The notes: generated by a model from the letters alone, not told the origin. 64,000 nt of DNA from Taishania pollutisoli (GCF_014518315.1 NZ_JACVEL010000001.1:496001-560000); one strand, 5' to 3'; counted from the first letter of the stretch, positions 28,249-37,086 are shown. Numbers and translations: made by a program.

Positions 28249-28321
28249 CTCGCAAAGACGCAAAGGTGCAAAGACGCAATCTGAATAAACCAATACCTTT
28301 GCGACTTCGCGGCTTGGCGAG
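28249..28321. repeat. Imperfect inverted repeat with GCAAAG/CGC units
   Basis: The left arm (28249-28273) and the reverse complement of the right arm (28297-28321) agree at 20 of 25 positions: CTCGC-A-AAG-A-CGC against CTCGC-C-AAG-C-CGC and so on. The left arm itself holds tandem GCAAAG-type units. It can fold into one long hairpin. Similar GCAAAGNCGC intergenic sequences are familiar to me from other Bacteroidota genomes. Confidence 0.75.
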
Positions 28322-28398
28322 CTATTTCTATACAAATCATTAAGGAAATCAGCGTGAAAATTTTAAATGCGTTTGCTCTGTCTTTTTTGTTACTCTTC

Positions 28399-28428
28399 TT
28401 TGAATTGTTTGCATTTCTATTATTTTTG
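28399..28428 (+). promoter_or_regulatory. Promoter of the hydroxyacyl-CoA dehydrogenase gene
   Basis: TTTG (28399-28402), 18 bases, then TATTTTTG (28421-28428), 30 bases before the ATG. Confidence 0.75.
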
Positions 28429-28458
28429 TCAGAGAACTAAAATTTAAAAAATCAACAC

Positions 28459-29352
28459 ATGAAAAATGTTGCGGTGATAGGTGCCGGTACAATGGGGAAT
28501 GGAATTGCTCACGTATTTGCACAATTCGGATACAATGTATCGCTGATCGATATCTCTCAGGCATCTCTGGACAAAGGAATTGCTACCATTACTAAGAATC
28601 TTGACAGACAAGTTGCGAAAGAAAGTATTACAGAAGCAGATAAAACAGCTACGCTGAATAACCTGAAGACGTTTACAAGTATGGAAGAAGGTGTAAAAGG
28701 AGTGGATCTGGTGGTGGAAGCAGCAACGGAAAACGTAGATCTGAAACTGAAAATCTTTGCGGATCTGGATCAACTGACTGCTCCAAACGTGATCTTAGCA
28801 ACAAATACTTCTTCGATTTCCATCACCAAAATCGCGTCGGTGACTTCCCGTCCTGATAAAGTAATTGGAATGCACTTTATGAATCCTGTTCCGGTAATGA
28901 AACTGGTAGAAATCATCCGCGGGTATTCTACTTCGGATGACGTAACCAACCTGATCATGGAAACATCCCGCAACCTGAAAAAAGTGCCGGTGGAAGTAAA
29001 CGATTACCCAGGATTTGTTGCCAACCGCATCTTGATGCCAATGATCAATGAAGCGATTATCACTCTACATGAAGGCGTTGCAGGTGTAGAAGAAATTGAT
29101 ACGGTCATGAAGCTGGGAATGGCGCATCCGATGGGACCGCTTCAATTGGCTGACTTCATCGGATTGGATGTTTGTCTGGCAATCATGGAAGTATTGTTTG
29201 AAGGATTCGGAAATCCGAAATACGCGCCTTGTCCGCTGTTGGTAAACATGGTAACTGCCGGTAAAAAAGGTGTGAAATCCGGAGAAGGATTTTATTCATG
29301 GACACATGGAACCAAAGACCTGATCGTAGCACCGAATTTTGCTAAGAAATAG
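28459..29352 (+). CDS. 3-hydroxybutyryl-CoA dehydrogenase
   Basis: A 297-residue NAD(P)-dependent dehydrogenase interconverting 3-hydroxyacyl-CoA and acetoacetyl-CoA. GAGTMG (8-13) is the dinucleotide fold. His139 in GMHFMNPVP and the following VEIIRG glutamate form the catalytic pair, and NDYPGFVANRILMPMINEA is the conserved hinge. Length fits the single-function Hbd/PaaH type rather than the fused FadB. No thiolase or crotonase is adjacent, so it may serve fatty acid oxidation, phenylacetate or polyester metabolism. It has its own promoter and terminator. Confidence 0.95.
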   Translation: MKNVAVIGAGTMGNGIAHVFAQFGYNVSLIDISQASLDKGIATITKNLDRQVAKESITEADKTATLNNLKTFTSMEEGVKGVDLVVEAATENVDLKLKIFADLDQLTAPNVILATNTSSISITKIASVTSRPDKVIGMHFMNPVPVMKLVEIIRGYSTSDDVTNLIMETSRNLKKVPVEVNDYPGFVANRILMPMINEAIITLHEGVAGVEEIDTVMKLGMAHPMGPLQLADFIGLDVCLAIMEVLFEGFGNPKYAPCPLLVNMVTAGKKGVKSGEGFYSWTHGTKDLIVAPNFAKK

Positions 29353-29362
29353 GGTTGAGATG

Positions 29363-29389
29363 CTAGAAGTTAGACATTAGAAACTAGAC
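29363..29389. repeat. Short TTAGA/TAGAAAC-type intergenic repeat
   Basis: CTAGAAGTTAGACATTAG is followed by AAACTAGAC, with two near-direct CTAGAA/TTAGAA units and CTAG near both ends. This low-complexity pattern resembles the short spacers of many Bacteroidota genomes. Function unknown. Confidence 0.4.
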
Positions 29390-29411
29390 GTTTGTTTAAT
29401 TGAATAAATTG

Positions 29412-29445
29412 GAAAGGGGGATAAAGTAATTTATCTCCTTTTTTA
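29412..29445 (+). terminator. Terminator of the hydroxyacyl-CoA dehydrogenase gene
   Basis: AAAGGGGGATAAA pairs with TTTATCTCCTTT (one bulge, one wobble) around GTAA and runs into a T tract. Confidence 0.7.
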
Positions 29446-29554
29446 TTGGTGTAGAACTCTGTTTCTAATAAAAAATGATTTCATCTGTTATGTATTGATC
29501 TGTTTTTCATCATTTAAAATACTGGTATACATATCCATATTAAATTAAAAATTG

Positions 29555-29603
29555 TTTGGATATTTAGTTTCAAATCATTTATCTTTGCAACTAAGATATT
29601 TAG
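29555..29603 (+). promoter_or_regulatory. Promoter and possible operator of the MarR operon
   Basis: TTTG (29555-29558), 21 bases, then TATCTTTG (29580-29587). The 9-mer GATATTTAG occurs at 29559-29567 and again at 29595-29603, directly flanking the spacer and the transcription start. It may be a site for the MarR protein encoded just downstream. Confidence 0.65.
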
Positions 29604-29606
29604 ACA

Positions 29607-30077
29607 ATGAGTAAAAAGAATCTTAAAAACAATATTGAACGTTTCCGAATCGCAAGCAGGGCCTATTCCGACGCTTCCATTTTGATGCATGAAGCAATTG
29701 CACGAACAGCAGGATTATCCGGCACAGATCACAAGTACCTGGGATTGATATTGCAACATCAGGAATTAACGGCAGGAGATATTTCTAAATTGACAGGGTT
29801 ATCAACAGGTGCGGTTACAGGTTTCATTGACCGATTGGAAAAAAAGGAATTGCTGGAACGACAATTTACCAAAGATGACAGACGGAAAGTGATTATTGTC
29901 CCCAATACTGAGAACATTATGCGGCTTTTACAGCCAATTTTTGATGATTTACAACAAAAAACAACTACCCTTCTTGCCTCATTTTCCGAGGAGCAAATCC
30001 AGGTAATTGAACGATATTTTACAGGCGCTACCCGTATTATGCAGGAAACAGCGGCCAATTTAAACATGAATCAATGA
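29607..30077 (+). CDS. MarR-family transcriptional regulator
   Basis: A 156-residue winged-helix regulator. ELTAGDISKLTGLSTGAVTGFIDRLEKKELLERQF is the recognition helix region, and KDDRRKVIIV is the wing. Helices at both ends form the dimer. MarR proteins usually repress their own operon and a neighbouring transporter or enzyme gene and respond to small phenolic or oxidative ligands. Here its stop overlaps the start of a four-helix membrane protein gene, the likely regulated target. The promoter carries a repeated 9-mer that could be its site. Confidence 0.93.
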   Translation: MSKKNLKNNIERFRIASRAYSDASILMHEAIARTAGLSGTDHKYLGLILQHQELTAGDISKLTGLSTGAVTGFIDRLEKKELLERQFTKDDRRKVIIVPNTENIMRLLQPIFDDLQQKTTTLLASFSEEQIQVIERYFTGATRIMQETAANLNMNQ

Positions 30078-30586
30078 TCAAAATGGAACTATTGACAACA
30101 CCCTATATAACAAGAGCTGAATTATGGCTCTGCATCACTACGCTTCTTTATTTTTTAATGAATGGTGCACAAATTTTTGAAACCCTTGTGTTTGTCCCCA
30201 AATGGGTAAACTCTCCCCCCGATAATTTCAAACTACTATCGGACGGGACGGGAGTCAGTCTGAAAATTTTCTGGATTGTCCTTCATTCCTTACACGAAAT
30301 CACCTTCATTCTTGCAATTGTTTTTTGCTGGAAAATAGATCCTGTACGAAACTGGCTGCTGATTTTATTTGCCATTCATATTGCCGTGAGAATCTGGACG
30401 CTTTCGTTTTTTGCCCCTAACATCATCGCTTTTCAAAAAATGGCGGAAACTCCATCATTTGCACAAGATCTCATCAACCGGACATCACTCTGGCAGACGC
30501 TCAACTACGTAAGAGTAGGTATTTTTATAGCTGTTTCGATTGGACTTGTTCCTTTGTGTATCCGGTTATTTAATCTACGGCATTAA
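30074..30586 (+). CDS. Four-helix membrane protein, co-transcribed with MarR
   Basis: A 170-residue protein with about four membrane helices (near 18-36, 69-88, 96-114 and 146-164). NGAQIFETLVFVPKW and LNYVRVGIFIAVSIGL are reminiscent of DUF1772-type proteins, but I am not confident of that. The ATG overlaps the marR stop (ATGA); a second ATG at 30083 is also possible. It was probably recruited as the regulated output of the MarR protein. It ends against the convergent SRPBCC gene with overlapping stop codons. Confidence 0.75.
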   Translation: MIKMELLTTPYITRAELWLCITTLLYFLMNGAQIFETLVFVPKWVNSPPDNFKLLSDGTGVSLKIFWIVLHSLHEITFILAIVFCWKIDPVRNWLLILFAIHIAVRIWTLSFFAPNIIAFQKMAETPSFAQDLINRTSLWQTLNYVRVGIFIAVSIGLVPLCIRLFNLRH

Positions 30587-31008
30587 ACCGATTCCACGTG
30601 GTTTTTAAAATTGTTCAACAACGCCTGCCAACCGTTGAGTTGCACATCGGCATCTTGCTCTTCAACAGCTTCAAACTGCATTTCAATGTGAACCACATCT
30701 TCGATTACCGAAAAGACGATTTCTGCTTTTCTGCCATCTGTCATGGTAAAGGCAATAAATTTATTGAGCTCAATTGCTGTATATGTTCCTCCGTAATCAA
30801 AATCAACCCCTCCGCTTTTAGCAACCATCCGGTACGCATATCCTCCACCGATTGAAAGGTGATTGTGCGCGTTTTTTATTTCATAATCCGGTGAAGTGAA
30901 CATCCAGTATTTCATTTGGTTTTCATCGTTCCAGGTGTCCCAGACAACATCCAGTGATTGATTGATATTGATGCTGACATTGAGAATTTCCAACTGATCT
31001 TTTTCCAT
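30583..31008 (-). CDS. SRPBCC/AHSA1-like domain protein
   Basis: A 141-residue START-like protein. It shows ININQSLDVVWDTWNDENQMKYW near the start, GGGYAYRM in the middle, and GWQALLNNFKNHVES at the end, as in Aha1-type SRPBCC proteins that bind hydrophobic ligands. No catalytic role can be read. Its stop codon shares bases 30584-30585 with the stop of the convergent upstream gene. It has its own promoter with an inverted repeat overlapping the -7 box. Confidence 0.88.
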   Translation of the reverse strand: MEKDQLEILNVSININQSLDVVWDTWNDENQMKYWMFTSPDYEIKNAHNHLSIGGGYAYRMVAKSGGVDFDYGGTYTAIELNKFIAFTMTDGRKAEIVFSVIEDVVHIEMQFEAVEEQDADVQLNGWQALLNNFKNHVESV

Positions 31009-31034
31009 GGTATTTGCATTGCGCGTTTAAGTGG

Positions 31035-31077
31035 CACTTATCCAAACAAATATAAGTGGTCGGTTTGAAATTTGCAA
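31035..31077 (-). promoter_or_regulatory. Promoter of the SRPBCC gene with overlapping palindrome
   Basis: On the minus strand, TTG (31077-31075), 20 bases, then TATATTTG (31054-31047). On the plus strand CACTTAT (31035-31041) and ATAAGTG (31052-31058) form a perfect 7-bp inverted repeat with a 10-base spacer that covers the -7 box, a typical repressor site position. Confidence 0.65.
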
Positions 31078-31107
31078 GTGAAAAAGCAGCTCTTTTTCTA
31101 CTTCAGA

Positions 31108-32790
31108 TCAAAACGGAACGGGCGCGGAAACGGTCATCCATTCTTTTGTTCCCGGATGTCGGAATATCAATCGTTCCGCATGTAAATGCAAGCGGTCGGC
31201 TTTTGTTCCATACAAGTCATCTCCTACGATGGGCATCCCCAATCCCCCCGGATGTGCAGCATGTACACGCAACTGGTGTGTGCGGCCGGTAACCGGGTAA
31301 AAATAAACATCCGAACAGCCATTTTTTACCTCCATCAACTCCCACTCAGTCCGGGCATGTTTTCCGTATTCGTAGCACACCAACTGACGGGGCCGGTCAT
31401 TCAAATCGACACGTAACGGCAGATCAATCACACCTCCGGTTTCTTTTAATTCACCATCTAATCGCGCAACATATCGCTTTTTGATGGTTCTTCGGATAAA
31501 CTGGTACTGCAGGTACTCGTGAGCCTCTTTGGTTTTCGCGACCAGCAAAATCCCTGAGGTAGACATATCCAGACGATGCACCAGTAACGGACCTGTTGCT
31601 TCCGGTAAATAGACCTCCATGCGTTTCAGTACCGAATCTGAAATTGTTTTACCCGGAACAGATAAAAATTCCGCAGGTTTATCGATCACAACTACATAGT
31701 CGTCTTCATACAAAATGGTCAGCTCCTTCCCTTCCGCAGGATTTTCTTTCAACGGATTCGGATCTACCTTTAGGCCTTGCAACATGTGTCCCAGGATCGG
31801 TTCACATTTCCCCCTGCAAGCCGGGTAAAATTGCCGGTGTTTTCGTATTTCAGATGCCGGCGATGCTCCCCACCAGAATTCAGCCATCGCAATGGGTTTC
31901 AACGCATGCAGATAAGCATACTGCAGCAATTTCGGCGCACAACATTCTCCTGCACCGGATGGTGGATTTCCGTTTTCTACGTGTTGAAACAATTCTAAAA
32001 CAGGTTTGGTTTTCCCGGTCGCATCTAAAAAACGGTATTGGTCAAACAATTGATTTTGGATTTCATTAGAACGTTGTTTGCGTTCGCGTTTTAATTGACT
32101 GATCCGATCCAGGTACCGGTCCAGCTCAGCCTGGGCAATCGCACGTTTTTCGCGGTGTTGTTTTGTCAGATCTTTCAGGAAAAATTGCTCCCGCATACTT
32201 TGCTTCCGCAATTCTTCCAGTTGTTGATCCCGTTGTTCTTCCGGAAACAATTCCGCCTGTTCCCGCAGTCCTTTTCGTTGTTCCTTCGCCTCTTTCACCT
32301 GCTGTTTGAACGACTGCATTTCCGTCTTGCAGAGATGATCCGTGTCGATGACCCGTTGCTTCAAACATGCTAATTCCTCAGAACGTTCCAACTGGTCAAT
32401 CTCTGCACTCATCTCATAAAGAACACGTTCTCCTTCCCGGTAAAAGCCACCTTCTTTGAGCATGTCAAAAATCGGGGGAACAAAATGTACGTGGTCATTT
32501 GCATCGGCCAGCTTTCCGGAAAATGCAGCCAGGTACCCCAACTCTTCTTTCTGGTTTTGAACGACAAGTACACCAAACATTTTTCCGATGACCATTCCTT
32601 TCTGACCGGGAATCAATCCGAAATTGTGTTCCCACTCTGTCTGTTGTTCAATGTATTGTTGTAATTCTTCAGCAGCAATGAGACTCAGGGGATGGGGTTC
32701 GTAATAAAACGGAAAGGTAAATTTAGCGGGCAAAGAAATTCCTTCAACCGCTTGTTGAAATGCAATGAATTTGGATGGATTATTTTCCAT
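31108..32790 (-). CDS. RluA-type pseudouridine synthase with long N-terminal region and Cys cluster
   Basis: A 560-residue protein, about twice the usual RluA length. The C-terminal synthase domain (about 355-560) has HRLDMSTSG (405-413, catalytic Asp408), then LLVAKT and a GRTHQLRVH motif near the end. The first ~340 residues hold an N-terminal alpha/beta part, a charged coiled coil (about 130-245) and a block with GECCAPKLL (Cys283/284) and YPACRGKCEPIL (Cys325/329). From memory, such long forms occur in Bacteroidota and some Gammaproteobacteria. The four cysteines suggest a Zn or Fe-S site. The target RNA position is unknown. Confidence 0.88.
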   Translation of the reverse strand: MENNPSKFIAFQQAVEGISLPAKFTFPFYYEPHPLSLIAAEELQQYIEQQTEWEHNFGLIPGQKGMVIGKMFGVLVVQNQKEELGYLAAFSGKLADANDHVHFVPPIFDMLKEGGFYREGERVLYEMSAEIDQLERSEELACLKQRVIDTDHLCKTEMQSFKQQVKEAKEQRKGLREQAELFPEEQRDQQLEELRKQSMREQFFLKDLTKQHREKRAIAQAELDRYLDRISQLKRERKQRSNEIQNQLFDQYRFLDATGKTKPVLELFQHVENGNPPSGAGECCAPKLLQYAYLHALKPIAMAEFWWGASPASEIRKHRQFYPACRGKCEPILGHMLQGLKVDPNPLKENPAEGKELTILYEDDYVVVIDKPAEFLSVPGKTISDSVLKRMEVYLPEATGPLLVHRLDMSTSGILLVAKTKEAHEYLQYQFIRRTIKKRYVARLDGELKETGGVIDLPLRVDLNDRPRQLVCYEYGKHARTEWELMEVKNGCSDVYFYPVTGRTHQLRVHAAHPGGLGMPIVGDDLYGTKADRLHLHAERLIFRHPGTKEWMTVSAPVPF

Positions 32791-32811
32791 GAATGCGTTT
32801 CAATTCTATAA

Positions 32812-34518
32812 TTACTCACTCCAGGCTGCAAATCCTTTCTTCTGGGAATTATTTGGTTCCGCAACAGGTTTTAGTTGCTGTTCCATGTAAAAATTGCGAT
32901 TCACTTCCGGCAGCACCAGTTCAATCAAACGACCGGATCTGTTAATGGTCATCCGTTTTTCATCCTCATCAAAGTACTTCAACCATTGGTCCAGGTTTCC
33001 GTTGATGACAATCCCATTGACTGCTACAATTACATCATCCACCATCATTCCTCCCAAATCTGCAGGTCCGCCGGGATAAAATACTTTCGCAATGGTCTTT
33101 TCTCCTTCAACAATACATTTCATTCCCAATCGTGCGTGGCTGTACACCGCTGATGGCTTTTGCACCAATTCCAAACCAATGTATTCCAGTGCATCCACCA
33201 GGATTGATTCGTACGGTTTGTTTCCATCTACATAATCCGAGAAATAATCATCAAACGAGCAATTTCCAACTGTTTCCAGTTCCCGTTTGTAATCTTCTTC
33301 CGAGACACCTTTTCCCTGCAGGGCATAATTGAAATACAAACGACGCATTACCTCATCTAACCCGTACTTGTTGTTTGTACTTTTCAGAATCATCACGTCG
33401 GCAACAAATGCAAGCAGATTTCCTTCTGTGTAAATAGAAACTTTCCGGTTAGGGGCACCTGCTTCGTAGCCATCCAGCCACGTATCGAAGGAAGAAGCCG
33501 CAACCGAATAATTAAACCGTCCGTGATTGTCGAAATGAATCTGGAAACGTGCAGTCAACTCAACCAGGTATTGTTCCAACGTAAACACCTTGCTTTTCAG
33601 CAGGAATAAATCTCCCATATAAGTGGTGACACCCTCACACAAATACCCCAACCGGGAATAATTTTCTTTTGTGAAATCGTACGGAAATAATTCAATCGGC
33701 CGGATCGCTTTGACATTCCAGGTATGATACAATTCGTGTGAACTTACCCCCAGTAATTCTTTATACAACGACTGATACACTTCGTAGGATGGCCCCAGGC
33801 AAATCACCGTTGATTTGCAGTGTTCCACTCCATGATAGGCTTTGTATGGCAGGATGTGGAATAAAAAATGGTATTCCGGAACCGGGAATTCCGAGAACTT
33901 CTCAATCTGTTTGTCCGTAAATGCTTTAAAATCTTTTATCAACCGTTCCCAATCCGGCTTGGTAATTCCGTTGAACCATACATGGAATTTCGTTTCTCCG
34001 GAAGTGTATTCTCCATGCTGCAGATTTGCTGAACAGATCATCGGCGAATCCGCCAGTTCATCAAAATTCTCAGCTGTGTATAACTCACCTTCTTTTGCCA
34101 GTGAAGTTGCTACCTGCCAATGAACGGGGATGTGTATTTGCAATGTACATGGCGTATGCTCATCCCCTACCTGGTATACACAACAATTCACCGGGTTAAC
34201 GTACAGCTGTGTCGCATCCAGGAACGTTGAACCTGCATTCAACGCACTGGCATAATAAGCATATTCGATTTTAAATGTTTCTCCTTCATTCAGCGACAGT
34301 TGCCATGCATCTTTTGTGATTTTGTGAAAATCAACACGTTTTCCTGCGGATGTAAACACTTTGAATCCTTTTACGTTTTTTGCAAAATTCCCCAGTTCAT
34401 AGCGTCCGGGACGCCAGGAAGGTAACTGAATGACAGGATTTGTAGTAACAGCAGTTCCTTCCGCGGAAACATGCACATATTGCTGATTGGGATTATCTGT
34501 TCTAAAGTGATAGTTCAT
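32812..34518 (-). CDS. M61 (glycyl aminopeptidase-like) metallopeptidase with PDZ domain
   Basis: A 568-residue protein. The zinc motif HELYH is at 261-265 with the family sequence GVSSHELYHTWNVKAIRP. Glu295 in CEGVTTYMGDL fits the third ligand. The N-terminal part is the beta-rich M61 domain (SWRPGRYELGNFAKNVKGF), and a PDZ domain lies near 470-540 (GGPADLGGMMVDDVIVAVNG). No signal peptide is visible, so it may be cytoplasmic. It lies 21 bases upstream of the RluA-type gene on the same strand and is probably co-transcribed. Confidence 0.93.
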   Translation of the reverse strand: MNYHFRTDNPNQQYVHVSAEGTAVTTNPVIQLPSWRPGRYELGNFAKNVKGFKVFTSAGKRVDFHKITKDAWQLSLNEGETFKIEYAYYASALNAGSTFLDATQLYVNPVNCCVYQVGDEHTPCTLQIHIPVHWQVATSLAKEGELYTAENFDELADSPMICSANLQHGEYTSGETKFHVWFNGITKPDWERLIKDFKAFTDKQIEKFSEFPVPEYHFLFHILPYKAYHGVEHCKSTVICLGPSYEVYQSLYKELLGVSSHELYHTWNVKAIRPIELFPYDFTKENYSRLGYLCEGVTTYMGDLFLLKSKVFTLEQYLVELTARFQIHFDNHGRFNYSVAASSFDTWLDGYEAGAPNRKVSIYTEGNLLAFVADVMILKSTNNKYGLDEVMRRLYFNYALQGKGVSEEDYKRELETVGNCSFDDYFSDYVDGNKPYESILVDALEYIGLELVQKPSAVYSHARLGMKCIVEGEKTIAKVFYPGGPADLGGMMVDDVIVAVNGIVINGNLDQWLKYFDEDEKRMTINRSGRLIELVLPEVNRNFYMEQQLKPVAEPNNSQKKGFAAWSE

Positions 34519-34595
34519 CTGATGTATTATGAAATTTCCGTTGTAAAGTTAACGTTTTTAACCGCACAATAAAGTGACTTGAAAAAGAGAACAAT

Positions 34596-35408
34596 TCAAC
34601 GAATCCTGTTTTCAATCAGGTAATCCGAAGGGCGTTGCCCTAACAATTTGTAAAAGGTATTACTGAATGTAGGCGCACTGCTGTATCCGACCTCGTATGC
34701 CACTTCGGTAATGGTGTGTTTTCCTGCAAGTAGCAACTCAATGGCTCGTAACATTTTCTGAATGGTAAAGTACCGGATAAATGACATGCCTGTTTCTTTT
34801 TGAAACAACCGGTTGAGTGAACGCTCACTGAAACCGAATGTATGGGACATTTTTTTGTAGGAAATCTGCTCTTCCAGGTGCTCCGTCATATAAAAAATGA
34901 TTTTTTTCAAGCGTTCATTTTTCGGGGATGGTAATGACAATGGGACAGAACTCTGACAAAGCTCCGGTAAAATGGATTTTACAGCAAGGGCAATTGAATA
35001 ATTTTTATCCTGTTGATGAAGATCTCCTCTCCACCTGTCTGTATACATAATTAAATTCAGCAACAAATCATTCGCCAGGTAAATTCCTTCCTGTTCATAA
35101 AACAGAACATCATTTTTTTCCACAGGAAAATACAGGTTTCTCATAATTGCCTTTTCTGTATTTGTATGAATGCTGTGAACAACCCCTGCCGGAATCCACA
35201 TAAAATGGCGTGGGGGAATATAATAAACGTGATTGGAGGTGTGGATGTGAACGATTCCCCCCTCTGTATATATCAATTGCGCCTTCTGATGATTGTGGGT
35301 CGGAATCAGTAATTCTCCCATGACGTCGTGGTAACAATAAATACTATCCGCGTGAACATCCACTTCTGTGATGTAGTACTTGTCAATAGAGGGGTTTTTA
35401 AAATTCAT
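34596..35408 (-). CDS. AraC-family transcriptional regulator
   Basis: A 270-residue regulator. The N-terminal cupin-type sensor (THNHQKAQLIYTEGG, then PPRHFMWIPAGVVHSI) should bind a small ligand. The C-terminal double helix-turn-helix (about 165-265: SYKKMSHTFGFSERSLNRLF and TITEVAYEVGYSSAPTFSNTF) binds DNA. It is divergent from the CoA-transferase gene, with 129 bases between them, so that gene is a plausible target. No inducer can be inferred. Confidence 0.93.
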   Translation of the reverse strand: MNFKNPSIDKYYITEVDVHADSIYCYHDVMGELLIPTHNHQKAQLIYTEGGIVHIHTSNHVYYIPPRHFMWIPAGVVHSIHTNTEKAIMRNLYFPVEKNDVLFYEQEGIYLANDLLLNLIMYTDRWRGDLHQQDKNYSIALAVKSILPELCQSSVPLSLPSPKNERLKKIIFYMTEHLEEQISYKKMSHTFGFSERSLNRLFQKETGMSFIRYFTIQKMLRAIELLLAGKHTITEVAYEVGYSSAPTFSNTFYKLLGQRPSDYLIENRIR

Positions 35409-35537
35409 TGTCCGAAATTAATATTTTTTTGACTTTATAGGATATTAAGACTTCTTTATTTTCAATTAATATTGCAATAGGATTATTAACTGACTGTTAA
35501 TGATCTCTTGAATTGAAAACTAAGTTACGTAGATCGC

Positions 35538-37049
35538 ATGGACAACAATCGCATATATTATTCTTTGTACGAAAGCAAGATCATGACAGCCGAACAGGCC
35601 GCACGCTTGATTGAAGACAAGATGATTATCGGTTCGAGCGGCTTCACAAAGGCCGGGGACAGTAAAGCGGTGTTGCCAGCATTTGCGAAACGTGCAGCCA
35701 ATGAGCAAGTGGGAATCACGCTAATAACCGGTGCATCCCTGGGGCACACAACAGATACAGATCTTGCCAACAACAACGCGCTGTACAAGCGTATGCCGTT
35801 TCAGTTAGACTCCAGTTTGCGCGAGAAAATTAATGACGGTTCCATTTTGTTCATCGACCAGCATTTGAGTGAAACAGCTGAACTGCTTTCCAACCGGCAT
35901 TTGCCCGGAATCGACATCGCCATCATAGAAGCGACATACGTCGATGAAAACGGAAACATTATCCCGACAACATCTGTAGGAAATTCGGCAACGTTTGCAC
36001 ACCTGGCAAAAAAGATCATTATTGAGATCAATACGGCAATTCCATTGGATTTCAAAGGAATTCACGATGTGATCATTCCGCAAGACTATCCTAACCGGCA
36101 CGTATACAATGTGACACACACAGGAAGCAGAATCGGTCAGGATTTTATTTCCATTGACCCGGAGAAAGTAATCGGGGTTGTTTTCACAGAAATGACAGAC
36201 AGCCCTGCACGGGAAACAGAATCGGATGAAACTACAACTGCCATCGCTGACCATTTACTGGATTTTTTCAACCGGGAGATCAAGGCAGGGCGTTTGACAA
36301 AATCGCTACTTCCGTTGCAGGCCGGAATCGGTAAAGTTGCCAACTCTGTTCTGTCCGGTTTTGCAAAAGGAGACTTTGAACACCTGACCATGTATTCCGA
36401 AGTATTGCAAGACAGTACTTTTGAATTGATCGACTCCGGAAAACTGGACGTTGCATCCGCTTCTTCGATCACTGTTACAAAAGCTTGTTACAACACACTT
36501 TTAGCCAATTTCGGTCGCTACAAAGACAAAATTGTTTTACGACCACAAAACATAAGTAATTCCCCCGAAATAATCCGACGCTTAGGAGTTATCGCAATTA
36601 ACACAGCAATCGAATTCGACATTTACGGAAACGTTAATTCTACACACATTACAGGGACAAAAATGATGAATGGAATCGGAGGTTCGGGGGATTTTGCCAG
36701 AAACGCTTATCTGAGCATCTTTGTTGCTCCGTCCGTTTCAAAAGGCGATGCTATTTCGCATGTTGTTCCGATGGTTTCACACACTGACCATACCGAGCAC
36801 GATGTAGACATTCTTGTTACCGAGCAAGGATTAGCGGATTTAAGAGGATTAGCACCGCGAGAACGTGCAAAAATGATCATAGACAATTGTGTCCATCCCG
36901 CGTACAAAGAGCAGTTGCAGGATTATTACAACCGCGCGTTGGAAAGAGGAGGACATACCCCCCATATCATTGAAGAAGCTTTGCAATGGCATAGCAGTTT
37001 ATTACAATTAGGTACAATGAAGCAATTCGTTTTTCAAGAACAAGGATAA
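35538..37049 (+). CDS. Acetyl-CoA hydrolase/transferase family (succinyl-CoA:acetate CoA-transferase type)
   Basis: A 503-residue class I CoA-transferase. Glu288 in MYSEVLQDS corresponds to the catalytic Glu that forms the CoA thioester in AarC/Cat1 proteins. GKLDVASASSITVT and MNGIGGSGDFARNAYLSIF are typical of the group. It would move CoA between succinate and acetate or a related acid, linking acetate to the TCA cycle. Divergent from an AraC regulator and followed by its own terminator, it is a single-gene unit. Confidence 0.9.
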   Translation: MDNNRIYYSLYESKIMTAEQAARLIEDKMIIGSSGFTKAGDSKAVLPAFAKRAANEQVGITLITGASLGHTTDTDLANNNALYKRMPFQLDSSLREKINDGSILFIDQHLSETAELLSNRHLPGIDIAIIEATYVDENGNIIPTTSVGNSATFAHLAKKIIIEINTAIPLDFKGIHDVIIPQDYPNRHVYNVTHTGSRIGQDFISIDPEKVIGVVFTEMTDSPARETESDETTTAIADHLLDFFNREIKAGRLTKSLLPLQAGIGKVANSVLSGFAKGDFEHLTMYSEVLQDSTFELIDSGKLDVASASSITVTKACYNTLLANFGRYKDKIVLRPQNISNSPEIIRRLGVIAINTAIEFDIYGNVNSTHITGTKMMNGIGGSGDFARNAYLSIFVAPSVSKGDAISHVVPMVSHTDHTEHDVDILVTEQGLADLRGLAPRERAKMIIDNCVHPAYKEQLQDYYNRALERGGHTPHIIEEALQWHSSLLQLGTMKQFVFQEQG

Positions 37050-37086
37050 TGATTTTCCGACACACTAGAAAGCTGAATCAATGATG

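Larger units (their letters stand above)
28117..28458. other. Intergenic region between the lipoprotein and hydroxyacyl-CoA dehydrogenase genes
   Basis: About 340 bases with a terminator (28145-28176), an inverted-repeat element (28249-28321) and a promoter (28399-28428). The short ORFs here overlap the repeat and are not credible genes. Confidence 0.7.
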
